36,923 nt of DNA from Acidobacteriota bacterium (GTDB taxonomy: Bacteria; Acidobacteriota; Terriglobia; UBA7540): NCBI GenBank assembly GCA_021828285.1, contig JAKASG010000009.1, forward strand, positions 21,527 through 58,449, read 5' to 3'. The notes below the pieces were generated by a model. That model was not told where the DNA came from, did no database searches, and saw only the letters and a program-made list of their open reading frames with translations. Made by a program: the position numbers and the translations under genes. Shown in pieces: positions 8,391 to 17,275 of this stretch; within the stretch, counting starts at the first letter, position 1; each line of letters starts with the position of its first letter.

Positions 8391-9551
8391 ATGCGAATCA
8401 AGAATCTCACAATCCTTGCGCTGGCGGCGGCGCTCACCTGCGTGGCGGCGGCACGAGCGCAATTTCCGGAAGCGGACGAGCTCACCCCGATGGATGTTCG
8501 CGCGCCGGAGTTTCCGCCGCCCGGAGCAAACGTTTCCGGCACGACGTGGATTAACTCTAAGCCGCTCACGATGCGCGGCCTGCTCGGCAAAGTGGTTTTG
8601 ATCGATTTTTGGGAATATACCTGCATCAATTGCATTCGCACTTTCGCGACGAACAAGCTCTGGTACCGGCGGTATCACAAATATGGTTTTGAAATTATCG
8701 GCGTTCACGATCCTGAATTTGACGTGGCCTATCGCGTCAGCAACGTGCGCAAGGCCGTGAAACGTTTCGGCTTGCCTTACCCGATTGTCGTGGACGATTG
8801 GTTCAAGATATGGACTTCCTATCACAATTCTTCTTGGCCCAACCGATTCCTGATTGACGCGGACGGCTACGTTCGGTACAACTTTGACGGCGAAGGCGGC
8901 GACGCGGCGCTCGAACACGCGATTCGTTTTTTGCTCCGCCAGGCGCATCCCAACCTGAAATTCCCCCCAAGCGACGCCGTTCAACCCGAGCGAAACGCTT
9001 ATGCGCCGGGCTGCGGCGTGCCCACTTCGGAAATGTACATTGGATATATGCACGGGCGAGGAGTGCTGGCCAACCATCCCGGTTATCGAAAGGGGAAAAC
9101 GCTCGACTATACGCTTCCGAAATCGATCGAGGAGGGTCATGCCGCGGTTTCCGGCCGGTGGAAAACGGACGACGGACGGAATCCGAATCAGAGCAACGGC
9201 ATGATCTTTGAAGGCAATGGGAACCGCATCAATCCCGCCGGGGGCGAGCTGGAAATGCGTTACGACGCCCGCGAGCTTTATAGCGTCATAAACGTCGAAT
9301 ACGGCAAGCCCGAGAGGCTATACATCATACAGGATGGCAAAGATTTGACCCGGCAGAATAAGGGGGTTGACGTGCAATTCGACTCCATGGGCCATTCCTA
9401 CATCATGGTGAGCGAGCCGCGGATGTATTACCTGGTTTCGAATCCCACGTTCAGCGCGCACAAACTCGTGCTTTATCCAACGGGGAAGGGAATCACCATC
9501 AATTCTTTCACCTTTGGCAACAACTGCCAGCTCGATTTCCCGCATCTTTGA
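8391..9551 (+). CDS. Exported DipZ-like thioredoxin-domain protein
   Basis: The protein of 386 residues starts at ATG 8391 (a TTG two codons earlier is also possible) with a signal peptide ending near AARAQ. A thioredoxin-like/AhpC-TSA domain follows, with the redox motif YTCINCIRT (CxxC type, C-I-N-C) at about residues 80-88, FEIIGVHDPEF, and RFLIDADGYVRYNFDGEG before the last strand. This is the motif seen in the periplasmic part of DipZ/CcdA-type proteins. The C-terminal 200 residues resemble the carbohydrate-binding-like beta-domain that follows thioredoxin in DipZ. Here the CcdA membrane part is missing, so electrons must come from another protein. A role in thiol-disulfide exchange outside the cytoplasm is likely; the partner is unknown. 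A small unknown gene follows after 39 bases on the same strand. Confidence 0.85.
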   Translation: MRIKNLTILALAAALTCVAAARAQFPEADELTPMDVRAPEFPPPGANVSGTTWINSKPLTMRGLLGKVVLIDFWEYTCINCIRTFATNKLWYRRYHKYGFEIIGVHDPEFDVAYRVSNVRKAVKRFGLPYPIVVDDWFKIWTSYHNSSWPNRFLIDADGYVRYNFDGEGGDAALEHAIRFLLRQAHPNLKFPPSDAVQPERNAYAPGCGVPTSEMYIGYMHGRGVLANHPGYRKGKTLDYTLPKSIEEGHAAVSGRWKTDDGRNPNQSNGMIFEGNGNRINPAGGELEMRYDARELYSVINVEYGKPERLYIIQDGKDLTRQNKGVDVQFDSMGHSYIMVSEPRMYYLVSNPTFSAHKLVLYPTGKGITINSFTFGNNCQLDFPHL

Positions 9552-9590
9552 TTGCGGGCGGCGATTTTCAAAGGTTAGAATGGCGTCAGC

Positions 9591-10247
9591 ATGAAGAGTC
9601 GAATTCCTTTGCAGCTCGCCGTCACCCTGGCGGTTCTCGGCATCGGAGCGATTTTTATTGCAACCGAATACGGGCTGATGCACGTGGCCCCGCGCTTTCG
9701 TGAAGCGGCGGCGCGGCGGATTTATGTGCTGCTGCCGTATCGCAACGATGCCTTGGGCATTGAGATGGAAGTGGCGGAGGGCATTTACGGGCAAGTCAAA
9801 GACTTTCCCGGCGGCGTGAAAATCTCACGTCCTGGGCTCTTGGGCGGCGGGCCGTCGCTTATTATCACTTCGCAAATCAATCCCGGCCCTGCGTCGAAGT
9901 TTTCTCCCGAGCTTCTCGCCAAGTGGGAAGCCGCCGGCACGACTCAGCATATTCAGGGTTACCGCTTCGAGCATACGTATATTAACGGGCGCGATACCGC
10001 CGTCATTTGGCGGCAAGACGGCCCCTCAACGGTCGTCATCGCGCATTTGATCGCTCCTGACCGAATTGTCGAAGTCGGGTGCTCCTCAGGCCCATCGAAC
10101 GCCGAGGTTCTCACTCAAGCGTGTGAATCGAGCATCGCGACCATTCAAATCCTTGGCCCGCCTTCGCCGCCCCCCGAATCCGTTCCCACAATCCTGAATC
10201 TCAAAAACCTCAAGCTCGAGGGATTGAAGCCGCCTCGGCGCAAATGA
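9591..10247 (+). CDS. Membrane-anchored hypothetical protein
   Basis: I do not recognise this 218-residue protein. It begins with a basic N-terminus and one hydrophobic segment (residues about 7-25), consistent with a signal anchor, so most of it should face the periplasm. The rest is mixed alpha/beta with several Gly-Pro turns and ends in a Pro-rich, basic tail (PPSPPPES then KPPRRK). No catalytic motif is visible. ATG 9591 has an AAAGG-like ribosome site about 20 bases upstream, which is weak. It lies 39 bases after the thioredoxin-like gene on the same strand, so the two may be co-transcribed and act in the same compartment. The length and complete signal segment support a real gene. Confidence 0.65.
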   Translation: MKSRIPLQLAVTLAVLGIGAIFIATEYGLMHVAPRFREAAARRIYVLLPYRNDALGIEMEVAEGIYGQVKDFPGGVKISRPGLLGGGPSLIITSQINPGPASKFSPELLAKWEAAGTTQHIQGYRFEHTYINGRDTAVIWRQDGPSTVVIAHLIAPDRIVEVGCSSGPSNAEVLTQACESSIATIQILGPPSPPPESVPTILNLKNLKLEGLKPPRRK

Positions 10248-10343
10248 CTCCTCACGTCTTAATGCCGCTGCAATTTCTGATAAACTGCCGGACTCGGAGC
10301 GCTTGAGTGACTGCGCGTGAAAAGACGCCTTTCGCTGCGAATT

Positions 10344-11564
10344 ATGAGTGACTGGAAAATCGCCGATGGCGGAATCACCGCGCCGAAGGGCTTTCGCGCT
10401 GCAGCCATCGCCGCCGGAATCAAGAAAGCCAAAGGCGCACTCGATCTGGCGCTGATCGTATCCGATGGCGCGCCGACGTCAGCCGCGGGGCTGTTCACCA
10501 CGAACCGCGTTGTGGCGGCGCCGGTCGTCGTCTCACGCGAAGCCTTGCGACGGAGCCGCGGACGAGCAAGAGCGATTGTCGCGAATTCCGGCAACGCGAA
10601 CGCTTGCACCGGCGCGGAGGGCCTTGCGGCCGCGCGCGCGACTGCGCGAGCGACGGCGAAGTTGCTGGGCATTCCGCCGCAGGAAGTTCTGATTGCCTCG
10701 ACGGGAGTCATTGGCGTTCCGCTGCGCGCGAAAGCAATCACGCCTCACCTTCCGCGACTCAAGGACCAGCTCTCCGCGCAAAACGCGCGAGCGGCGGCCG
10801 AGGCCATTATGACGACGGACACAATCCCCAAGATTTGCGCGCTCCGCGCCGATTTCCGCGGCGTTCCCGTGCACATTGCGGGAATCGCCAAAGGCGCCGG
10901 CATGATTCATCCCCGGATGGCTACCATGCTTGCCTTCATCACCACGGACGCGGCGGTCTCACCGGAAACGCTTCACAAAATGTTGCGCGGCGCGGCTGAG
11001 ACTTCCTTCAACCGTGTGAGCGTGGATGGGGACACTTCGACGAATGACACGGTCTTCGCGCTCGCGAGTGGACTTTCGGGCGTCGCCATCGGGCGCGAGG
11101 GAAGCGCGGCGCGGAAATTTCAAGAGGGACTCGGCGAGGTGTGCGAGCAGCTCGCGCGGCTCATCGCGAAGGACGGTGAAGGCGCGAAGAAATTCGTGAC
11201 CGTCGAAGTGACCGGAGCGCCCAGCGAGCGCGACGCGGAGCGCATCGCTCGCGCCATCTCGAATTCGCCGTTATCGAAAACCGCGATCGCCGGAAGCGAT
11301 CCGAACTGGGGACGCTTTATTGCCGCGGCGGGCTATTCCGGGGCTCATTTCGATCCCGGTCGCGTGGACATCAGCGTCAACGGCCTGCTGCTCTGCCGCC
11401 GGGGGCTCGATGCCGGCTTCGACGAAGCCGCTGCGAAGCGTCTGCTCGATGGCCGCGAGATTACCCTGCGGCTCGATCTTCACCAAGGCAAAGCCTCCGC
11501 GCGGATGTGGACCTGCGACTTGACTCACGAATACATCACCATTAACGCGTCCTATCGAACGTGA
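10344..11564 (+). CDS. argJ: Bifunctional ornithine acetyltransferase / N-acetylglutamate synthase
   Basis: ArgJ recycles the acetyl group from N-acetylornithine to glutamate in arginine synthesis, and bifunctional forms also make N-acetylglutamate from acetyl-CoA. The 406-residue length fits the family. The self-cleavage site is seen in KGAGMIHPRMATMLAF, where the Thr of MATML becomes the nucleophile of the beta subunit. VANSGNANACTG and the oxyanion region STGVIGVPL are present, as are SDPNWGR and the family C-terminus INASYRT. The start at ATG 10344 (MSDWK) matches the family N-terminus; an upstream GTG at 10317 adds nine unneeded residues. The stop overlaps the start of the deacetylase-family gene by four bases (GTGA). 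No other arginine gene is in the window. Confidence 0.95.
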   Translation: MSDWKIADGGITAPKGFRAAAIAAGIKKAKGALDLALIVSDGAPTSAAGLFTTNRVVAAPVVVSREALRRSRGRARAIVANSGNANACTGAEGLAAARATARATAKLLGIPPQEVLIASTGVIGVPLRAKAITPHLPRLKDQLSAQNARAAAEAIMTTDTIPKICALRADFRGVPVHIAGIAKGAGMIHPRMATMLAFITTDAAVSPETLHKMLRGAAETSFNRVSVDGDTSTNDTVFALASGLSGVAIGREGSAARKFQEGLGEVCEQLARLIAKDGEGAKKFVTVEVTGAPSERDAERIARAISNSPLSKTAIAGSDPNWGRFIAAAGYSGAHFDPGRVDISVNGLLLCRRGLDAGFDEAAAKRLLDGREITLRLDLHQGKASARMWTCDLTHEYITINASYRT

Positions 11565-12466
11565 AACTCGTTTACAGCGATCAGTACGATCTCCATTTAG
11601 GCGCGCACGTCTTTCCCTCGCAAAAATACCGGTTGGTCAAAGAAAAGCTTCTGCAAGCGGGCGCTGTGAAGGCCGAGGACTTCCTCGAGCCCGAACCCGC
11701 TTCCGACGAGGACGTGGCACTCGTTCATGAACGCGAATATATCCGCAAGCTCAGGACGGGCACGCTGAGCTTTGAAGAGATCCTGCGCATGGAAGTGCCA
11801 TACTCGCCGGAGCTGGTTCGCGGAGTTTGGCTGGCGGCCGGAGGTTCAATGCTTGCAGGGCGCCGAGCGCTCTCGGACGGCACGGCGGTGAATATCGGCG
11901 GAGGGTTTCATCACGCGTTTCCCGGCCACGGCGAAGGTTTTTGCGCGCTCCACGACGTCGCCATCGCAATCCGGAGATTGCAGAAGGACAAGCTCATCGC
12001 GCGCGCTATGACGGTGGATCTCGACGTGCATCAAGGCAACGGCACCGCCGCGATTTTCCATGATGACCCGACCGTGTTCACTTTCTCGATGCATCAGCAA
12101 AATAATTATCCAAATCCGAAACCACCCAGTTCGCTTGATATTAATTTGCCTGACGGTGTGCGCGACGAAGAATATCTCGATTTGCTCCGCGAAAGCCTGG
12201 ATGAAATCGTGCTCAAGTTCCGGCCTGATATCATTTTCTATCTGGCCGGCGCCGATCCTTTTTGGGACGACCAGCTTGGCGGTTTGCGCTTGAGCATGGA
12301 AGGTCTTCTGGCGCGCGACCGCATGGTCTTCGACAAAGCGCGGAACATTCCGGTGGCCGTCACGCTCGCCGGCGGCTATGCCCGACGGCTCGAGGACACC
12401 GTTGCCATCCACGCACAGACGATCCAGGCTGCTCGCGATCCACGACCCTCAGTGGAATTGGAATAG
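11561..12466 (+). CDS. Histone deacetylase family (HDAC-like) amidohydrolase
   Basis: This 301-residue zinc amidohydrolase starts at GTG 11561, overlapping the argJ stop. Active-site residues are all visible: the catalytic histidine pair in GGGFHHAFPG (H117, H118), zinc ligands D155 and H157 in DLDVHQGNGT, D232 in AGADPFWDD, and the oxyanion tyrosine Y273 in LAGGYAR. The order and length match the compact bacterial HDAC/HDAC11-like group. Bacterial members remove acetyl groups from polyamines, acetoin-type or other small acetylated amines and sometimes proteins; the substrate cannot be read from sequence. Overlap with argJ suggests coupled expression, so an acetylated amine near ornithine metabolism is a reasonable guess. 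It converges on the GGDEF gene with a 23-base gap. Confidence 0.92.
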   Translation: MKLVYSDQYDLHLGAHVFPSQKYRLVKEKLLQAGAVKAEDFLEPEPASDEDVALVHEREYIRKLRTGTLSFEEILRMEVPYSPELVRGVWLAAGGSMLAGRRALSDGTAVNIGGGFHHAFPGHGEGFCALHDVAIAIRRLQKDKLIARAMTVDLDVHQGNGTAAIFHDDPTVFTFSMHQQNNYPNPKPPSSLDINLPDGVRDEEYLDLLRESLDEIVLKFRPDIIFYLAGADPFWDDQLGGLRLSMEGLLARDRMVFDKARNIPVAVTLAGGYARRLEDTVAIHAQTIQAARDPRPSVELE

Positions 12467-12489
12467 GCGGGGGCGCCGGCCTGAAGCGA

Positions 12490-13347
12490 TCAGGTCCCGG
12501 CCGGGTTTTCTTCAGGAGGAGCGGCGGCCACTTGCGGCCCAGCGGCTTTGCGGGCCATTTTCGTGTTGTACATCTTCATGTCCGCTTCGTTCAAGAGCTG
12601 GTCGACGTTTTTGTTTTCGCTCCATTCGGCCACGCCGATGCTGAACGTCAGCTCGAATCCCGGCAGCGGGCCGGCGTGATTCCAATCCTCGAGCACCTTC
12701 GTCAGTCTTCCAATGACAATATCGGCGCCGAAAAGGTTTGAGTCAGCCAGGATCACCACGAACTCATCTCCTCCATAGCGGACCACTGCATCCGATCCGC
12801 GGACGGCGCCCTTGAGGATTCCGGAGACCTCTGTCAGCACGAAGTCACCCATCAAATGGCCGAATCGCGTATTGGCGTCCTTAAACCGGTCAATATCGAT
12901 CACCATGATAACGAGCGGTTTTGAAAGCCGCTGCGCGCGGGAGATGTATCGTCCCGCCAACTCGTCAATGGACCGACGGTTGAAGACTTCCGTCAGCGGG
13001 TCCATGAAGGACTGAAATTTCAGCAATTCGCTCTGAATCGTCGTCGAAACGAGTTTCTCGCGAACTCTCCGAGTTTGAAGGCGGCGGTGAATGAGGAGCG
13101 AGTTCAGCAGCAAAAGCATTACCAGCAGCCCCAAGAAAAGTTGCCTCGAGATCGTCAGGTCGATATGGAACGTCCCGTTATGGAGGAATACGGACGGCAA
13201 CACGAGCGCCACGAGCCCTGCGCCGACGACAATGCCCGTTCCCACCACGATCGTCCACAATTGCCAATCGCGACGCTCGAGCTCGGCCATCTCTTCGCCA
13301 ATGCGCGCGAGTATATTTTCCGATTTGGGATCGGGAGTTATCGCCAC
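12490..13347 (-). CDS. Membrane diguanylate cyclase (GGDEF domain)
   Basis: The 285-residue protein starts at GTG 13347. Two membrane helices are predicted at about residues 31-53 and 69-86, with a short loop outside. A coiled linker (about 87-112) leads to a complete GGDEF domain (about 113-275). The active-site motif is YGGDEFVVIL (GGDEF at 192-196). An RGSD inhibitory site (183-186) lies exactly five residues before it, so product feedback by c-di-GMP is expected. The enzyme should make cyclic di-GMP from two GTP. No classic sensor domain is present; signal input may be through the membrane segment. No neighbour points to a specific output. The ribosome site is poor. Confidence 0.93.
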   Translation of the reverse strand: MAITPDPKSENILARIGEEMAELERRDWQLWTIVVGTGIVVGAGLVALVLPSVFLHNGTFHIDLTISRQLFLGLLVMLLLLNSLLIHRRLQTRRVREKLVSTTIQSELLKFQSFMDPLTEVFNRRSIDELAGRYISRAQRLSKPLVIMVIDIDRFKDANTRFGHLMGDFVLTEVSGILKGAVRGSDAVVRYGGDEFVVILADSNLFGADIVIGRLTKVLEDWNHAGPLPGFELTFSIGVAEWSENKNVDQLLNEADMKMYNTKMARKAAGPQVAAAPPEENPAGT

Positions 13348-13758
13348 ACTATTTGAGGCTGCTTGGAAGGCTTCCTCGGGCTCCGCCGATGCTGCTTCTC
13401 GGTTTCTAACACAGGCCGGTTCGAAGGTTGCGGAGCTCGTCCGTTCCGCGGACCCACCCGAAAGCCCCCAATCGCTCGTTGCACTCTACATGGAAGCCGG
13501 GTGTTTTGCAAGCATTTATCAACATCTCGCGACGGGGAGGACCCGGTCTTTCAGGCAAAGGGAAAGGCATTTAAGGGACTCTGGCTGGAAGGCCAGCGGG
13601 GTTGCTCGAACCTCTCAGTTGGGCAATCGCTTGCAGGCGCATCCCGAGGGGGTCGGCTGACTGCCCGCGCACCCATCGTCGCGGCCCGCCCGCAGAGTGT
13701 CGAACCCGTTCGGCTTCGTTGCACTCGGTCAATCGCCTGCCATAGAATTATCTCCATC
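13348..13758. other. 411-bp divergent intergenic region without a convincing gene
   Basis: A reading frame open through this region in phase with the CDF gene has no family similarity and ordinary intergenic composition. A promoter for the CDF gene lies at its right end. TCGTTGCACTC occurs twice (about 13469 and 13717). No RNA gene or strong terminator was recognised. Confidence 0.6.
13719..13748 (+). promoter_or_regulatory. Predicted promoter for the CDF transporter gene
   Basis: TTGCAC (13719-13724), an 18-base spacer and TAGAAT (13743-13748) fit a sigma-70 promoter. The expected transcript start, about 13755, would leave only a few bases before ATG 13759 or ATG 13765, so the mRNA may be nearly leaderless. 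No ribosome site is visible before either ATG, which agrees. Confidence 0.5.
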
Positions 13759-14682
13759 ATGTCCATGACGCCATTCGAAGGTTCTCGCCGTGCCCTACGC
13801 GCACTCGAGATTGCCATTGCCGCCACGGTTGCCCTTGTGGGGATTGAGTTCGTCGTAGGCGTCATCGCGCACAGCCTGGCGCTCATTGGCGATGGATGGC
13901 ATAACCTGGCGGACGTCCCCGCTCTGGCATTTTCTTGGACGGCCCTCGCCTGGCAACACAAGCCTCCGGACCGGCGCAAGACATTTGGCTACGGACGCGC
14001 AGGAGTTCTGGCCGCTTTTGTCAATGCGCTCATCCTTCTTCCCGTAGCGGTCATGATTTGTTATGGGGGCTACGAGAGAATCGTGCACCCGCCGGCGGTC
14101 AATTCGTGGCTGATGACAGGCGTGGGCGTGCTGGCCTTAGTCATCAACGCCGGCATTTCACTCGCGCTCGGCCGCGAGCGAGGGGACCTCAACCTGCGCG
14201 CCGTGTTTGTCCATTTTCTGGGCGACGCGCTTTCAAACCTTGGAATCATCGCCGGTGGAATCCTCATTCTCCTTACTCACCAGCCGCGCATTGATCCGAT
14301 AATCGCTTTCCTCATCGCGGGGATGATCGCGTGGAACGCGGTAGGCATCCTCGCGGAATCCGGAAATATTTTGCTGGAGGGGATGCCAAAAGGCGTGAAG
14401 CTTGAAGCTATTGCGCGTGCGATCCTCGCCGTGCCCGGCGTGCGCGAAGTCCACGACATCCATGTCTGGAGCCTGGCATCACAGTCTCACGCACTTTCCT
14501 GCCACGTACACATCCTCGACATGTCCACTTCCGCGAGCGAGCAGATCGCACATCAGATCCGCGAAACACTCGCGGACCATTTCGGCATCAATCATTCGAC
14601 CATCCAGTTTGAGCACACGCACGCCCCCGGCGATTTTCACCACTATATGCCGGAGACCGCGCCGGCCGGCGAAAAGAAATAG
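13759..14682 (+). CDS. Cation diffusion facilitator (CzcD/ZnT-type) metal exporter
   Basis: This 307-residue protein has about six membrane helices and a cytoplasmic C-terminal domain, the standard CDF layout. The transport-site residues are present: D45, H48 and D52 in GDGWHNLAD on helix 2, and H152 and D156 in VHFLGDALSN on helix 5. The H/D pairing points to zinc or a similar divalent ion exchanged for protons. The C-terminal domain has VREVHDIHVWSL and a His-rich end (HTHAPGDFHHYM) that may bind metal. The start at ATG 13759 was chosen because it gives the family N-terminus; the long open frame before it is not conserved-looking. It converges on serS with a 13-base gap. No metal-responsive regulator gene is adjacent. 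Confidence 0.92.
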   Translation: MSMTPFEGSRRALRALEIAIAATVALVGIEFVVGVIAHSLALIGDGWHNLADVPALAFSWTALAWQHKPPDRRKTFGYGRAGVLAAFVNALILLPVAVMICYGGYERIVHPPAVNSWLMTGVGVLALVINAGISLALGRERGDLNLRAVFVHFLGDALSNLGIIAGGILILLTHQPRIDPIIAFLIAGMIAWNAVGILAESGNILLEGMPKGVKLEAIARAILAVPGVREVHDIHVWSLASQSHALSCHVHILDMSTSASEQIAHQIRETLADHFGINHSTIQFEHTHAPGDFHHYMPETAPAGEKK

Positions 14683-14695
14683 TTGAAGGGAAGGA

Positions 14696-15997
<1,302 letters not shown>

Positions 15998-15999
15998 TC

Positions 16000-16028
16000 A
16001 ATCTAAACGACGCGCTCGCTGGTGTCAA
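16000..16028 (-). promoter_or_regulatory. Strong sigma-70 promoter for serS
   Basis: On the minus strand a perfect TTGACA (16028-16023) is followed after 17 bases by TAGATT (16005-16000), 30 bases before the serS start codon. Confidence 0.75.
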
Positions 16029-16062
16029 ATTTTCGGGGCGAATTTCTTTGCACCCGTGTATT

Positions 16063-16077
16063 CTTCCGGACCGGAAG
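16063..16077. promoter_or_regulatory. 15-bp perfect palindrome in the serS / reductase divergent region
   Basis: CTTCCGGACCGGAAG is symmetrical around A16070, with 7-bp arms. GGACCGGA at 16068-16075 recurs at 16081-16088, 13 bases later. It is placed like an operator upstream of the aldo/keto reductase gene; the binding protein is unknown. Confidence 0.45.
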
Positions 16078-16172
16078 CGCGGACCGGATGATTGGAGGAT
16101 GCGGATCTCGCTCCGTTGGGCGCGAGGCGTGCTAGTCTATCAACTTGCACAAAGTTTTCCTGGAGGGTGACA

Positions 16173-17159
16173 ATGAAACATCGAAAACTGGGTCACAGCA
16201 ACCTGGAAGTCTCTGCGATCGGGCTTGGTTGCATGGGCATGTCCGACTTCTACGGCCCGCACGCCGACGACGAATCCATTTCAGCCATTCATCGGGCGCT
16301 CGACGGCGGGGTGAATTTTCTCGACACGGCCGATGTCTATGGCATCGGGCGAAATGAAGAATTGGCGGGCCGGGCCATCAAAGAACGGCGGGACGAGGTC
16401 GTGCTCGCTACGAAATTCGGCAACCGGCGCGATGTGGCTGGAAATTTCCTTGCCGTCAACGGGCGGCCTGAATACGTTCGCGAGGCTTGCGACGCGAGCC
16501 TCAAGCGTCTCGGACTCAACCACATCGATCTCTATTACCAGCACCGCGTGGATCGAACAGTGCCGATCGAAGAGACGGTGGGGGCGATGTCCCGTTTGGC
16601 TGAGGAAGGAAAGATTCTGTTCCTGGGATTATCGGAAGCTTCGCCTTCGACCATTCGCCGGGCTCACAAGGTTCACCCTATTAGCGCTCTCCAAACCGAA
16701 TACTCGTTGTGGTCGCGCGATCCGGAAGATGAAATTCTGTCTGTCTGCCGCGAGCTTGGAATCACTTTTGTCGCTTACAGTCCGCTCGGGCGCGGCTTCC
16801 TGACCGGCAAAATCAAGCGCTACGAAGACCTCGCTCCCGACGATTGGCGGCGCGACATGCCGCGTTTTCAAGGCGAGAATTTTGGGAAAAACCTCGGTTT
16901 AGTTCGCCGCGTGGAGGAGATGGCGCACGCCAAAGGCTGCACTCCGGGGCAGTTGGCGCTCGCCTGGGTGCTCGCGCAAGGCGAAGAAATCGTTCCCATT
17001 CCCGGTATGAGCCGCGCGGCGCACATTGACGAAAACCTCGGCGCGCTCAACGTGACGCTCACTCGAAACGATCTCGATCGCATCAATGAAATTGCTCCGC
17101 AAGGCACCGCCATTGGCGCGCGTTATACGGAGCGAGCGATGAAAGCGGTCAATGGATGA
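16173..17159 (+). CDS. Aldo/keto reductase
   Basis: This 328-residue NADPH-dependent oxidoreductase has the AKR catalytic tetrad: D51 and Y56 in LDTADVYG, K81 in LATKFG, and H124 in YYQHRVD. The C-terminal cofactor-binding part includes [18 protein letters not shown]. The closest group by eye is the AKR13/YakC-like subfamily that reduces small aldehydes such as methylglyoxal. The start ATG 16173 has a GGAGGG ribosome site six bases upstream, stronger than any site for the longer frame. It is first in a long plus-strand run; the next gene starts 116 bases downstream after an open but non-conserved stretch. The physiological substrate is unknown. Confidence 0.93.
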   Translation: MKHRKLGHSNLEVSAIGLGCMGMSDFYGPHADDESISAIHRALDGGVNFLDTADVYGIGRNEELAGRAIKERRDEVVLATKFGNRRDVAGNFLAVNGRPEYVREACDASLKRLGLNHIDLYYQHRVDRTVPIEETVGAMSRLAEEGKILFLGLSEASPSTIRRAHKVHPISALQTEYSLWSRDPEDEILSVCRELGITFVAYSPLGRGFLTGKIKRYEDLAPDDWRRDMPRFQGENFGKNLGLVRRVEEMAHAKGCTPGQLALAWVLAQGEEIVPIPGMSRAAHIDENLGALNVTLTRNDLDRINEIAPQGTAIGARYTERAMKAVNG

Positions 17160-17275
17160 AAGGCAAGAGGCCAGTGGCCGAGCGCCGTCCATTCGTCAAA
17201 AGTTCTCCGCAAACTATGGCGCCACGGCCGGAAGTGGACGGTGAAATCGGCGCAAAAGAAGGAGCCGTGCGGGTG

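Noticed and set aside
8240-8656. 139-codon N-terminal extension of the acyl-CoA synthetase
   Set aside because: It overlaps the divergent thioredoxin gene, lacks family similarity, and ATG 8239 gives the normal start.
10465-10692. Short arginine-rich frames inside argJ and other high-GC genes
   Set aside because: Typical out-of-frame products of GC-rich coding DNA; the in-frame protein is a known enzyme.
12466-12510. Bidirectional terminator between the HDAC-like and GGDEF genes
   Set aside because: CCTGA-AGCGA-TCAGG and CCCGGCCGGG followed by TTTTC are suggestive, but the stems are short and partly inside the GGDEF coding end.
13363-13758. 132-codon N-terminal extension of the CDF transporter
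   Set aside because: No similarity to the family, and a promoter lies at its end; treated as intergenic.
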